Positions 52,765-61,535 of a stretch of 64,000 nucleotides of DNA are shown here, one piece after another. The number at the start of each line of letters is the position of its first letter. The stretch's first letter is position 1. This stretch comes from Candidatus Anaerostipes avistercoris. GTDB lineage: Bacteria; Bacillota; Clostridia; Lachnospirales; Lachnospiraceae. A model generated the notes under the pieces. It was given only the letters and a program-made list of their open reading frames with translations, searched no databases and was not told the origin of the DNA. The DNA lies in assembly GCA_019119895.1 (NCBI GenBank), contig DWWD01000030.1, positions 39,569 to 103,568 on the forward strand, given 5' to 3'. The position numbers and the translations under genes were made by a program.

Positions 52765-54626
52765 AGAAAAGAACCGATACATTAAAAGTAACCGGACGAC
52801 TGATGTCTTATATCGTGGGCAGACATAAGCTGATGTTTGCCGCCGTTGTCATCTGCATTCTGATTAGTTCCGGAGTGGTTGTGGTAAGCTCTCTGTTTCT
52901 TCAGCTGCTGATCGACGATTACATTACGCCGATGCTCACAGAAAATCATCCTGTTTTTACGGGATTATTTCACACTATTCTGATCATGGCAGTGATCTAT
53001 ATCACAGGCGTTCTGGCGACGTTTACATACAATCGGCTGATGGTGAAGGTTTCTCAGGGAACCCTGAAAATGATTCGTGATGATATGTTTTCTCATATGC
53101 AGATGCTGCCGATCCGCTATTTTGACACCCACACCCATGGAGATGTCATGAGCCATTATACCAATGATACAGATACTCTGAGACAGTTCATCTCTCAGGC
53201 GCTGCCGCAGTTTATTTCAGCTGTGGTCACCATTATTGTGATTCTTGGCTCCATGCTGGCAAGCAGTGTGCCTCTTACAATCCTTGTCCTGGCTGTGACG
53301 GCAGTCATGGCTCTGGTCACGAAACAGATCGGCGGAGCCAGCGCGAAATACTTCATCAAACAGCAGGAAACACTGGGAGATGTGACAGGCTATATTGAGG
53401 AAATGATCAATGGACAGAAGGTGATCAAGGTATTCTGCCATGAGGAAGAAGCAAAACAGCGCTTTGATAAAGAAAATGATCAATTGTGCGATGATGCGGC
53501 AATGGCAAATAAATTTGCCAATATTCTGATGCCGGCCATTATGCAGATCGGAAATCTTCAGTATGTATTGATCGCTCTGATCGGCGGTATGCTGGCAATC
53601 CATGGAGTGGGAGACATCAGCGTCGGTATGATCGTGGCATTTCTGAATCTGTCCAAGACATTCTGCATGCCGGTGTCACAGATTGCCCAGCAGGTGAGCA
53701 TGATGGCCATGGCTCTGGCCGGAGCAGAAAGAATTTTCCAACTGATCGATGAAGAGCCGGAGACAGATAACGGATATGTAACCCTTGTCCGGGTGCATAA
53801 CCGGGATGGAAAATATGAAGAAACTGACGATATCACCGGAATATGGGCGTGGAAGCATCCGCACCATGACGGAACCCTGACTTACCAGCCGCTGACCGGA
53901 GAAATCGAATTTCTGGGGGCAGATTTTGGTTATACCAAAGAGAAGCTGGTTCTTCATGGCATCGTGTTAAATGCCACCGCGGGAGAAAAGATTGCCTTTG
54001 TGGGAGCCACAGGAGCCGGAAAGACAACCATCACGAACCTGATCAATCGGTTCTATGATCTGGCAGATGGTAAAATCCGTTATGACGGCATTAATATCAA
54101 CAAAATAAAGAAATCGGATTTGAGACATTCTCTCGGAATCGTATTCCAGGATGTCAATCTGTTTACGGGAACTATTATGGAAAATATCCGGTATGGAAAA
54201 CTGGATGCGACAGATAACGAATGTATCGCGGCGGCGAAACTTTCCAACGCCCATGAATTTATCAGCCGTCTGCCCGACGGCTATCAGACCATGCTGACGC
54301 AAAATGGATCCGGGTTATCTCAGGGACAGCGTCAGCTGATTTCCATTGCCAGAGCAGCGGTGGCAGATCCGCCGGTTATGATTCTGGATGAGGCGACATC
54401 ATCCATTGATACCAGGACGGAAGCTCTGGTACAGGCAGGAATGGATAATCTTATGCGGGGAAGAACCGTATTTGTGATTGCCCACCGCCTGTCAACGGTC
54501 AGAAATTCTGATTCGATTATCGTGCTGGATCACGGGCGGATCATAGAGCGGGGAAGCCACGATGAATTGATCGCAAATAGAGGAACGTATTACAGTCTGT
54601 ATACAGGGGCTTTTGAATTAGAATAA
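52761..54626 (+). CDS. heterodimeric ABC exporter subunit with canonical ATPase site
   Basis: 621 residues: six membrane helices then ATPase with Walker A GATGAGKTT, signature LSQGQRQL, Walker B MILDEATSS and H-loop VIAHRLST, so catalytic residues are intact. An insert of about 35 residues (RVHNRDGKYEETDDITGIWA region, about 345-380) lies between the membrane and ATPase domains. Pairs with the degenerate subunit to export drugs, lipids or peptides. ATGA overlap with the upstream gene. Confidence 0.93.
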   Translation: MKKRTDTLKVTGRLMSYIVGRHKLMFAAVVICILISSGVVVVSSLFLQLLIDDYITPMLTENHPVFTGLFHTILIMAVIYITGVLATFTYNRLMVKVSQGTLKMIRDDMFSHMQMLPIRYFDTHTHGDVMSHYTNDTDTLRQFISQALPQFISAVVTIIVILGSMLASSVPLTILVLAVTAVMALVTKQIGGASAKYFIKQQETLGDVTGYIEEMINGQKVIKVFCHEEEAKQRFDKENDQLCDDAAMANKFANILMPAIMQIGNLQYVLIALIGGMLAIHGVGDISVGMIVAFLNLSKTFCMPVSQIAQQVSMMAMALAGAERIFQLIDEEPETDNGYVTLVRVHNRDGKYEETDDITGIWAWKHPHHDGTLTYQPLTGEIEFLGADFGYTKEKLVLHGIVLNATAGEKIAFVGATGAGKTTITNLINRFYDLADGKIRYDGININKIKKSDLRHSLGIVFQDVNLFTGTIMENIRYGKLDATDNECIAAAKLSNAHEFISRLPDGYQTMLTQNGSGLSQGQRQLISIARAAVADPPVMILDEATSSIDTRTEALVQAGMDNLMRGRTVFVIAHRLSTVRNSDSIIVLDHGRIIERGSHDELIANRGTYYSLYTGAFELE

Positions 54627-54666
54627 AATGCAGGGGTGCGTCAGATGGCGCATCCCTGTATTTTAT
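54623..54666 (+). terminator. intrinsic terminator after exporter operon
   Basis: AAAATGCAGGG(G)TGCG pairs with CGCATCCCTGTATTTT around an eight-base loop, ending in T. Confidence 0.85.
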
Positions 54667-54668
54667 TC

Positions 54669-54699
54669 TTGACTTAAAGTCAGGTTTAAAGTTTATCAT
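54669..54699 (+). promoter_or_regulatory. MerR-style promoter ahead of the flavodoxin gene
   Basis: TTGACT and TATCAT are separated by 19 bases, the long spacer used by MerR activators, and the spacer holds the dyad GACTTAAAGTC (54671-54681) and two TTAAAGT repeats. Which regulator acts here is unknown. Confidence 0.5.
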
Positions 54700-54746
54700 A
54701 GAGATAAGAAGTAAAAATAGATGCAGAGTCAAGAAGGAGGAACATT

Positions 54747-55232
54747 ATGAGTAAGAAAAGTCTTGTAGCATATTTTTCTGCCAGCGGTGTGACGGCCCGG
54801 GCGGCAAAGACTCTGGCAGAGGCAGCAGGTGCGGATCTCTATGAGATCAAACCGAAAACGCCGTATACAAAAGCGGATTTAAACTGGATGGATAAAAATG
54901 CCAGAAGCAGCATAGAAATGAACGATCCGTCATCACGGCCGGAAATCGCGGATCAGAATGCTGATATTGCATCCTATGATGTGATTTTCCTGGGATTTCC
55001 AATCTGGTGGTATGTCGCTCCAACGATTATCAATACTTTTCTGGAAAGCTATGACTTTTCCGGAAAGACCATCGTATTGTTTGCGACGTCCGGCGGCAGC
55101 GGATTAGGAAAGACTGTGGAAAAATTAAAACCATCCGTTTCTGATACTGCTGTTATCGTGGAAGGAAAGATGCTCAACGGCCGTATGACAAAGAATAACC
55201 TGGAAAGCTGGCTGAAAACACTGGACTTATGA
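54747..55232 (+). CDS. flavodoxin-family protein
   Basis: 161 residues. FMN phosphate loop SLVAYFSASGVTARAAKTLA at the N-terminus, then GFPIWWYVAPTIINTFLE and FATSGGSGLGKT around the isoalloxazine ring. Long-chain-like Flavodoxin_4 group, a low-potential electron carrier or small NAD(P)H oxidoreductase. RBS AAGGAGGAAC. Single gene behind a MerR-like promoter. Confidence 0.9.
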   Translation: MSKKSLVAYFSASGVTARAAKTLAEAAGADLYEIKPKTPYTKADLNWMDKNARSSIEMNDPSSRPEIADQNADIASYDVIFLGFPIWWYVAPTIINTFLESYDFSGKTIVLFATSGGSGLGKTVEKLKPSVSDTAVIVEGKMLNGRMTKNNLESWLKTLDL

Positions 55233-55321
55233 AATGTATTACCCATACAGAGAAATCGAATGACAGGAAGTGTTTAAGATTGCTGCTGTCGAAAGAAAAA
55301 GAAAGTAAATAGAACAGAGAT

Positions 55322-55380
55322 AAGCTTATCTGACGGAGATAGGGATAGTATTTCCGAAAAGATAAGCTTTTTCTTTTTTT
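55322..55380 (+). terminator. intrinsic terminator after flavodoxin
   Basis: AAGCTTATCT (55322-55331) pairs with AGATAAGCTT (55360-55369), followed by a T-rich run. The left arm is part of a self-complementary AGATAAGCTTATCT. Confidence 0.8.
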
Positions 55381-55389
55381 AAAAAATCG

Positions 55390-55420
55390 CTTGCTTGTGA
55401 CGCAGCGTCATAAGATATAC
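55390..55420 (+). promoter_or_regulatory. autoregulated MerR-type promoter
   Basis: TTGCTT (55390-55395) and TATACT (55415-55420) with a 19-bp spacer containing the 13-base dyad TGACGCAGCGTCA (55397-55409). Start codon of the MerR gene is 20 bases further on. Confidence 0.8.
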
Positions 55421-55440
55421 TATGACCAGGAGGTGATAAG

Positions 55441-56235
55441 ATGGAAAAAGACAGAAGAATACAGCCCGGTTATATGACGGTAGGAGAAATCGCCAAAAAG
55501 ATGGGGACAACGGTGAGGACGCTCCAGTACTATGATAAAAGAGGACTTCTCTCACCATCCGCAGCCAGTGAAGGCGGCCGGAGATTGTATACATATAAAG
55601 ATATGGTCAGGCTGCATGAAATCATGTCTCTGAAATCCCTGGGATTTTCATTGGATGATATCAAAGAAAATCTGTCATCCCTGGAAACGCCGGAGGAAGC
55701 CGCAGAGACTCTTGCCCGGCAGGAAGAAAAGCTGAAGGCGGAAATCGAGCGATTAACCCGGTCCCTGAAAGATATGGAAGCCCTGAAACAGGAAGTTATG
55801 CAGATGGAATCGGTGAATTTTAAAAAGTATGCAGATATCATTGTGAATCTCCGGATGAAAAATGAATATTATTGGCTGATCAAATATTTTGACGATGAGC
55901 TGCTGGACTACATCAGAAAACGGTTCGATGAGGACAGCGGCCTGGATTTTATGAGAAGATTCCGAAAAGTAACGGACAGAGCGCTGAATCTGAAAGAGAC
56001 AGGAATCTCTCTTGACAGCAGAGAAGCGCAGAAAGCAGCGGAAGAATTCTGGAATCTGGTTCTGGAATTTATCGATGGAGATATGACGCTCCTTCCAAAG
56101 CTGATGGAATTCGGAAACAAAAAGGTAAATGATCATGAGTGGGGACGAAGGCAGGCGGAAGCAACCGCCTATCTCGGAAAAGCGCTGGAAATATATTTTG
56201 CGGGGCAGGAAACAGGCTCTTTGGAGGAGGAATGA
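55441..56235 (+). CDS. MerR-family transcriptional regulator
   Basis: 264 residues. HTH (MTVGEIAKKMGTTVRTLQYYDKRGLL, about 12-37), MerR wing region GGRRLYTYKDMVRLHEI, a long coiled coil (about 80-125), and a C-terminal ~130-residue effector region with many Phe/Trp/Tyr residues (TipA-like drug-binding domains are comparable in layout). Start follows AGGAGGTGATAAG. It opens an operon with an ABC-2 exporter, so it likely senses the compound that the exporter removes. Confidence 0.9.
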   Translation: MEKDRRIQPGYMTVGEIAKKMGTTVRTLQYYDKRGLLSPSAASEGGRRLYTYKDMVRLHEIMSLKSLGFSLDDIKENLSSLETPEEAAETLARQEEKLKAEIERLTRSLKDMEALKQEVMQMESVNFKKYADIIVNLRMKNEYYWLIKYFDDELLDYIRKRFDEDSGLDFMRRFRKVTDRALNLKETGISLDSREAQKAAEEFWNLVLEFIDGDMTLLPKLMEFGNKKVNDHEWGRRQAEATAYLGKALEIYFAGQETGSLEEE

Positions 56236-56237
56236 AG

Positions 56238-57053
56238 ATGGCAGATGCGGTGGCTGTGACAAATCTGAGCAAACAATACGGCAGACATCAGGTGTTTAAG
56301 TATTTGGATTTTCAGGTAAAGCAGGGAGAAATCTTCGGTATCCTGGGTATGAACGGCGCAGGAAAAACAACGCTTCTGGAATGTATGGAAGGACTCCGGG
56401 ATTATGATTCCGGGACCGTCAAAATGAATGGGAGCATCGGAATCCAGCTGCAGTCTGCCTCCATTCCTTCTTATATGAAGGGGAAGGAAGCAGTCCGTCT
56501 GATCGCCGGATGGAAAAAAACGGAAATTCAGGAAGAAATTCTTTATAAATTAGGGATGGAAGAACTGAAAGAAAAAGGTTATGCGGAAATGTCAACAGGA
56601 CAGAAACGAAAGCTTCACCTGGCGCTGGCTCTGATCGGAGATCCGGATATTTTATTTCTGGATGAACCTGCGGCAGGGCTGGATGTGGAAGGACGGATTC
56701 GGCTTCACCGGCAGATCCGGCGTCTGAGGGAGAGAGGGAAAACCATCCTTCTGGCAAGCCATGATATGGGGGAAGTGGAAAATCTCTGCGATCGGATTAT
56801 GATTTTGCACAAAGGGACCATTCTTTTCTGCGGAACGGTGGATGAGTTGTCAAAACGGATGGGAAAATGTTATCAGATTGAAATTCTGACAACAGAGGGA
56901 ACACAAAAGTTTGAAGCAAAAGATATCGGAGAATCAATGCTGGATATATTGGAAGATTATAAGAGTAAGAACATTAAAATCCAGGACATTAAAATCAGCC
57001 GGGGAACATTAGAACAGCATTTCCTGGAACTTATGGAAGGAGGGAGCAGATGA
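56238..57053 (+). CDS. ABC-2 type exporter ATP-binding protein
   Basis: 271 residues from ATG 56238 (GGAGG seven bases upstream); earlier in-frame ATG 56232 overlaps the MerR stop and is too near the ribosome site. Walker A GMNGAGKTT, signature MSTGQKRKL, Walker B ILFLDEPAAGLD, and H-loop LLASHDMGEV are intact. Drives the permease encoded four bases overlapping downstream. Confidence 0.92.
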   Translation: MADAVAVTNLSKQYGRHQVFKYLDFQVKQGEIFGILGMNGAGKTTLLECMEGLRDYDSGTVKMNGSIGIQLQSASIPSYMKGKEAVRLIAGWKKTEIQEEILYKLGMEELKEKGYAEMSTGQKRKLHLALALIGDPDILFLDEPAAGLDVEGRIRLHRQIRRLRERGKTILLASHDMGEVENLCDRIMILHKGTILFCGTVDELSKRMGKCYQIEILTTEGTQKFEAKDIGESMLDILEDYKSKNIKIQDIKISRGTLEQHFLELMEGGSR

Positions 57054-57760
57054 AAGCTTTCGTATACGGCACCGCCCTGCAGTGGAAAATGGATCTGCGC
57101 AGCAAATCACTGCTGGTTACGTGTTATCTTGTCCCGCTTCTGTTTTTTGCAGTGGTCGGTGAAATATTTATCTCTGTTATGCCACAGACAAAAGAAACTT
57201 TGATTTATTCCATGACAATCATGGGAATCTGTATGGGAACTGCCATCGGCGTGCCGCCGTCGCTGGCGGAAATATATGGAACAGATATCAGGAAAATGTA
57301 TAAGGCTAATGGAATTCCTGTGTACTATGGGATTCTTTCCACAGCTATTTCATCCCTGCTTCATTTGATGATTTTAAGTATGATTATTTATCTGGCGGCG
57401 CCGGTTATTTTTGATGCGTCCCGTCCGGAAAATCCTGCCGGATATTTTGGGAAAGTTCTGATCTTTGCCATTGTGTCTCTGAGCACAGGAGCAGTGCTTG
57501 GATGCGGAATCCCGGATCCGTCCAAAATCCCGATGTTTTCCCAGATTGTATTTCTGCCGTCCATCATGCTGTCCGGCATTATGTTTCCGGTGGATCTTCT
57601 GCCGGAAGGCCTGCGGACAGCAGGAAAACTGTTCCCGGCATCCTGGGCTTACCGATGGATGACAGGAACAGGTAGTCTTTTTGAAAATCTGCTGCCTTTG
57701 TGCGGAATCTCTGCGGCTATGGCATTTGCATGTATCTGGAGATTACGAACTCTGAAATGA
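57050..57760 (+). CDS. ABC-2 type exporter permease
   Basis: 236 residues with six predicted membrane helices; the ABC-2 signature region lies in FLPSIMLSGIMFPVDLLPEGLRTAGKLFPASW. Start overlaps the ATPase stop (ATGA). Its 3' end overlaps the convergent LysR gene by 18 bases. Probably exports a toxic compound sensed by the MerR protein. Confidence 0.9.
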   Translation: MKAFVYGTALQWKMDLRSKSLLVTCYLVPLLFFAVVGEIFISVMPQTKETLIYSMTIMGICMGTAIGVPPSLAEIYGTDIRKMYKANGIPVYYGILSTAISSLLHLMILSMIIYLAAPVIFDASRPENPAGYFGKVLIFAIVSLSTGAVLGCGIPDPSKIPMFSQIVFLPSIMLSGIMFPVDLLPEGLRTAGKLFPASWAYRWMTGTGSLFENLLPLCGISAAMAFACIWRLRTLK

Positions 57761-58624
57761 CTGACGGATTTCCTGGAGAAACCGCTCTGCAATCGGTGTA
57801 AAAATCTGATACTTCTTCCATATAAGATACATATTTGCTTTTAATTCTGGTGTCAGAGGCCGAAAGGCTAAACCGCTTCCCGGACTGGTATCGATCAGAT
57901 AGCGGTAAGTAAGCAGGCATCCAAGCCCTTCTTTTGCAAACATAGCTCCATTATAAGAAAGACGAAAGGAACCTTCCAGCCGAAGATCCTGAAAGCGTTC
58001 ACCGGCCCAGGCAGCAATCTCAGTATTCCAGCCCTGTTCAGAGCAAAAAAGAGGTTCTCCAATCAAGTCATCCAGTCGGATGGCTTTTTTCTTTGTCAAA
58101 GGGTGAGCATCAGACATGATAAGCCCCCAGGTATCTGATTCCGGAAAAGGAATAAAATTGTACTTTGCAGGATCCGGTTTTTCTGCAAGAACTGCGAAAT
58201 CCAGCAGTCCTTTGTCCAGTTTTTCTGTCACCTGTTCGGTATCTCCGCTGGTGATGTGGTAGTGGAGAGATGGGTATGCCTTTTTAAATTTCTGGATTTC
58301 CTGTGCCAGATACCGGATCTGATAGGATTCGGCGAGACCAAAGTAAAGTTCTCCTCCGGTCATATCATCCAGCGAAAGAAACTCCTGTGAAATCTTATCG
58401 GTCATTTTCACCAGATCTTCCGCCCGTTTACGAAGCAGGATGCCTTCTTCTGTCAGCTGAATGCTGAAGCTGTGCCGGATGAACAGCTTTTTCCCAAGTT
58501 CATGCTCCAGAGATTTCAGCTGTTTTGACAGAGTCGGCTGTGTCACATGAAGGGTTTCAGCCGCCCTGGTCATATTTTCCTCTCTTGCCACAGCAAGAAA
58601 ATATCGGAGAGTCCGAAGTTCCAT
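57743..58624 (-). CDS. LysR-family transcriptional regulator
   Basis: 293 residues. N-terminal HTH (ENMTRAAETLHVTQPTLSKQLKSLEHELGKKLF) and a complete effector domain. Start preceded by AAAGGAGGTATCC. Divergent from the small cysteine protein and hydrolase genes; a dyad at 58658-58669 lies in the shared 117-bp region. Likely controls that pair. Confidence 0.92.
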   Translation of the reverse strand: MELRTLRYFLAVAREENMTRAAETLHVTQPTLSKQLKSLEHELGKKLFIRHSFSIQLTEEGILLRKRAEDLVKMTDKISQEFLSLDDMTGGELYFGLAESYQIRYLAQEIQKFKKAYPSLHYHITSGDTEQVTEKLDKGLLDFAVLAEKPDPAKYNFIPFPESDTWGLIMSDAHPLTKKKAIRLDDLIGEPLFCSEQGWNTEIAAWAGERFQDLRLEGSFRLSYNGAMFAKEGLGCLLTYRYLIDTSPGSGLAFRPLTPELKANMYLIWKKYQIFTPIAERFLQEIRQSFQSS

Positions 58625-58657
58625 AGGATACCTCCTTTTGTGTTATTCCTAAAATTC

Positions 58658-58669
58658 ATATCATGATAT
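58658..58669. promoter_or_regulatory. putative LysR operator
   Basis: ATATCATGATAT is a perfect 12-bp palindrome between the divergent LysR and hydrolase-operon genes. A TATAAT-like -10 for the forward operon follows near 58707. Confidence 0.5.
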
Positions 58670-58741
58670 AAATAATAACCATTAGCGGAATCAAATGCAA
58701 GGAATTATAATAAACTCAGAAAAAGAAAGGAGGAAGTCCAC

Positions 58742-58969
58742 ATGGGAGAAATGTCGGATATCATACAAAATCTGAAGGATGCGGGATGCAGTGAACAACA
58801 GACAAAAGATATATGCAGTTTGTACAAAGCCGGAAGGATTCAGGATGTGATCCGGACCCTCAGATGCCACAGATGTCATTTGATGGATCAGCTTCATGAA
58901 AGCCAGAGCAAAGTGGACTGTCTCGATTTCTTAGTTTACCAGATGGAAAAAGAACAGAACATCCGATAA
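58742..58969 (+). CDS. small cysteine-containing protein of unknown function
   Basis: 75 residues. Helical, with Cys at positions 16, 26, 42, 45 and 60; the centre reads TLRCHRCHLMDQLHE, a CxxCH arrangement, in a protein with no signal peptide. I do not recognise the family. Start preceded by AAAGGAGGAAGTCC. It comes 22 bp before the hydrolase gene and after a divergent LysR gene, so it is likely co-expressed with the hydrolase. Confidence 0.75.
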   Translation: MGEMSDIIQNLKDAGCSEQQTKDICSLYKAGRIQDVIRTLRCHRCHLMDQLHESQSKVDCLDFLVYQMEKEQNIR

Positions 58970-58991
58970 CAGGAAAGGAAGGTATGGTAAA

Positions 58992-59960
58992 ATGGCAGAA
59001 TTAAATTTAACACAGGAATGGGACAAAGTTTTCCCGAAGAGTGAGAAAGTAAATCATCGCAAAGTAACATTTCATAACCGTTATGGAATCACACTGGCAG
59101 CAGATCTGTATGAGCCGAAAGATGCAGAAGGAAAGCTTCCTGCAATTGCGGTCAGCGGACCATTCGGCGCAGTCAAAGAACAGGCTTCCGGTCTCTATGC
59201 GCAGACCATGGCAGAAAGAGGATTTTTAACGATTGCTTTTGATCCGTCTTATACAGGAGAAAGCGGCGGTGAACCGCGGTATGTGGCATCTCCGGATATT
59301 AATACAGAAGATTTTTCTGCGGCAGTTGATTTCTTATCTGTACAGGATAATGTGGATCCGGAACGAATCGGAATCATCGGAATCTGCGGATGGGGCGGCA
59401 TGGCGTTAAATGCGGCAGCCAATGATCCGAGAATCAAAGCAACGGTGACTTCCACCATGTACGATATGAGCCGTGTTAATGCGCAGGGATATTTTGATTC
59501 CATGGATGCGGACGCACGATATGAACTCAGAAAGACATTAAACGCTCAGAGAATCACAGATTATAAAAATGGAACTTATGAAAGAGCAGGCGGAGTCGTA
59601 GATCCGCTGCCTGACGACGCCCCGTTTTATGTAAAGGACTACTATGACTATTATAAAACAGAGCGCGGATATCACAAACGTTCTTTGAATTCCAACGACG
59701 GATGGAATACGACATCTGCACTCTCATTTATGAACATGCCAATCTTAAGCTACAGCGATGAAATCCGAAACGCAGTGCTGATAATCCATGGTGAAAAAGC
59801 ACACTCCTGCTACTTCAGCAAAGACGCATTTAAAAAGCTGAAAGGAGACAACAAGGAACTGATGATCATTCCGGACGCAGTGCATACGGATCTGTACGAT
59901 CAGACAGATATTATTCCATTTGACAAGATGGAAGAATTCTTTCAGGAATATTTAAAATAG
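58992..59960 (+). CDS. alpha/beta hydrolase with Cys at the nucleophile position
   Basis: 322 residues, cytosolic. Dienelactone-hydrolase/X-Pro-peptidase-like fold: VSGPFGAVKEQ oxyanion region, FDPSYTGESGG, and the nucleophile elbow GICGWGG with C132 where Ser is usual. Acid and His are expected in HGEKAHS and PDAVHTDLYD. Cys at this place is known in dienelactone hydrolases. The substrate is unknown. RBS AGGAAAGGAAGG; second gene of the LysR-divergent unit. Confidence 0.87.
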   Translation: MAELNLTQEWDKVFPKSEKVNHRKVTFHNRYGITLAADLYEPKDAEGKLPAIAVSGPFGAVKEQASGLYAQTMAERGFLTIAFDPSYTGESGGEPRYVASPDINTEDFSAAVDFLSVQDNVDPERIGIIGICGWGGMALNAAANDPRIKATVTSTMYDMSRVNAQGYFDSMDADARYELRKTLNAQRITDYKNGTYERAGGVVDPLPDDAPFYVKDYYDYYKTERGYHKRSLNSNDGWNTTSALSFMNMPILSYSDEIRNAVLIIHGEKAHSCYFSKDAFKKLKGDNKELMIIPDAVHTDLYDQTDIIPFDKMEEFFQEYLK

Positions 59961-59979
59961 AATATGCGGGATAAAAGAG

Positions 59980-60027
59980 AAATCCAGAAGCAGATGTTTT
60001 TGACAGCATCCTTCTGGATTTTTTTCT
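59980..60027 (+). terminator. intrinsic terminator after hydrolase gene
   Basis: AAATCCAGAAG pairs with CTTCTGGATTT around a 20-base loop, followed by T residues. Confidence 0.82.
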
Positions 60028-60126
60028 GCATTTTTGTATTTTATAGAAGAAAGAGATTGTCTAATGTATACAATAGGTGGTAGAATATGCCCTGGACTAA
60101 AAATTGGGAGGAATGTAAAAACTATT

Positions 60127-61044
60127 ATGAATGGCGTAGTATTAGAGAAGATTATTGAAATGTTTATCATCATGCTTGCCGGCGTAATTGCCTGCAGGAC
60201 AGGGCTGATTGATGAAAAAACCACGAAGAAAATGTCGAATTTATTATTGATGCTGGTGTCTCCACTGCTGATTTTTCAGTCTTATCAGATGGATTTTAAT
60301 ATTAAATTCTTCTATGGACTTCTGTGGACACTGCTGGCATCTGTGATCGCATTTATTATTATGATTCTTCTGGCAAATATCATTTACAAGGGAGATGATC
60401 ACCGGCTGTCTGTAGAAAAAATGAGTACCATCTATTCCAATTGTTCTTTTATTGGAATTCCACTGGTTGATGGGATTCTGGGCGCGGAAGGAGTTTTATA
60501 TCTGACCGCATATGTGACAGTATTTAATATTCTTGTATGGACCAACGGCGTATGGATCATGGGCGGCGGAAGCGATTTGAAATCCGCATGGAAGAATCTG
60601 GTCTCACCGGCAATTCTTTCGGTATTCCTTGGTATTTTCTGTTTCATCATGCAGATCCGTCTGCCGGAAATCGTGTCAGAACCGGTCCAGATGGTGGCAG
60701 ATATGAATACCCCTCTGGCAATGATCGTTGCAGGATCTAATCTTGCACGAACCGATATTCTAAAGAGTCTGAAAAATGTGAGACTGTATTCCGTCAGTTT
60801 TGTAAGACTTCTGCTGTTTCCGCTGATCAGTGTCGGATTCCTGTATCTGATGCATCTGGAATTTTATATCTCATTTACGGTCTTTATCGCAACCGCCTGT
60901 CCGGCAGGAGCAACAACCATTATGTTTGCGGAGCGATACGGAAAAGATGCCCGTTACGCATCGGAAATTTTTACAGTTACCACAGTTTTATCAGCAGTTA
61001 CCATTCCATTGCTTTCGATGATGTCATTGCGATTACTCGGTTAA
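60127..61044 (+). CDS. AEC-family (auxin efflux carrier-like) transporter
   Basis: 305 residues, ten predicted membrane helices. Family features: FIIMLAGVIACRTGLIDEKTTKKMSNLLL at the start, NCSFIGIPLVDGILG and the C-terminal ACPAGATTIMFAERYGKDARYASEI. Bacterial members export or exchange malate, amino-acid or other organic acids. Start choice is uncertain: ATG 60127 begins the homology but GGAGG is 15 bases away; the frame is open back to 60034. Confidence 0.85.
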   Translation: MNGVVLEKIIEMFIIMLAGVIACRTGLIDEKTTKKMSNLLLMLVSPLLIFQSYQMDFNIKFFYGLLWTLLASVIAFIIMILLANIIYKGDDHRLSVEKMSTIYSNCSFIGIPLVDGILGAEGVLYLTAYVTVFNILVWTNGVWIMGGGSDLKSAWKNLVSPAILSVFLGIFCFIMQIRLPEIVSEPVQMVADMNTPLAMIVAGSNLARTDILKSLKNVRLYSVSFVRLLLFPLISVGFLYLMHLEFYISFTVFIATACPAGATTIMFAERYGKDARYASEIFTVTTVLSAVTIPLLSMMSLRLLG

Positions 61045-61053
61045 ACAAAAAGG

Positions 61054-61128
61054 AAACTCTTGGTCAGGATGAATATCTCTCTGAAAATCAGAGGTTCAGA
61101 GGATTCATCTTAAGGCCGGGAGTTTTTT
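61054..61128 (+). terminator. long-stem terminator after AEC gene
   Basis: AAACTC and GAGTTT close a larger structure with AGGATGAAT / ATTCATCTT and CTCTGAA / TTCAGAG inside, then a T run. Confidence 0.75.
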
Positions 61129-61176
61129 CTTATACCGGGATGTGATAAAATGGAAACCAGGATGAGGAGGGAGAAA

Positions 61177-61518
61177 ATGAAGCAGGAAACAATCAATCAG
61201 GTATTAAAATTCAGAGATGACAGGAATTGGAAGCAGTTTCACAATCCAAAAGATCTGGCTATATCCATCAGCCTGGAAGCCGCAGAACTGCTTGAAATAT
61301 TTCAGTGGAGCGGTGAGGATGTATACTGCAGAGATAAGATGGAACAGATACGGGAAGAACTGGCGGATGTGCTGAATTACAGTATTTTGATGGCAGATGC
61401 CTGCGGGCTGGATCTGGATGAAATCATAAGAGACAAAGTAAAGAAAAATAATGAAAAATACCCGGTGGAAAAAGCATATGGAAGCAAAGAAAAATATACG
61501 GAGTTAAAAAGAAGATGA
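61177..61518 (+). CDS. MazG-like nucleotide pyrophosphohydrolase
   Basis: 113 residues, all-alpha NTP pyrophosphatase (dCTPase/RS21-C6 type). Metal motifs SLEAAELLEIFQW and EELADVLNYSILMAD (EExx..ExxD) are intact. Removes modified or surplus dNTPs. Start at 61177 follows GAGGAGGGAG. Its stop is joined to the next frame. Confidence 0.88.
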   Translation: MKQETINQVLKFRDDRNWKQFHNPKDLAISISLEAAELLEIFQWSGEDVYCRDKMEQIREELADVLNYSILMADACGLDLDEIIRDKVKKNNEKYPVEKAYGSKEKYTELKRR

Positions 61519-61535
61519 TAAATAAAGGACAATGT

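Noticed and set aside
55318..55331. AGATAAGCTTATCT as a regulator operator
   Set aside because: It forms the left arm of a terminator whose right arm is at 55360-55369, which explains the symmetry.
58864..58884. Cytochrome c haem-binding site in the small protein (CxxCH)
   Set aside because: There is no signal peptide and the haem would have to be attached outside the cell; metal binding or chance is more likely.
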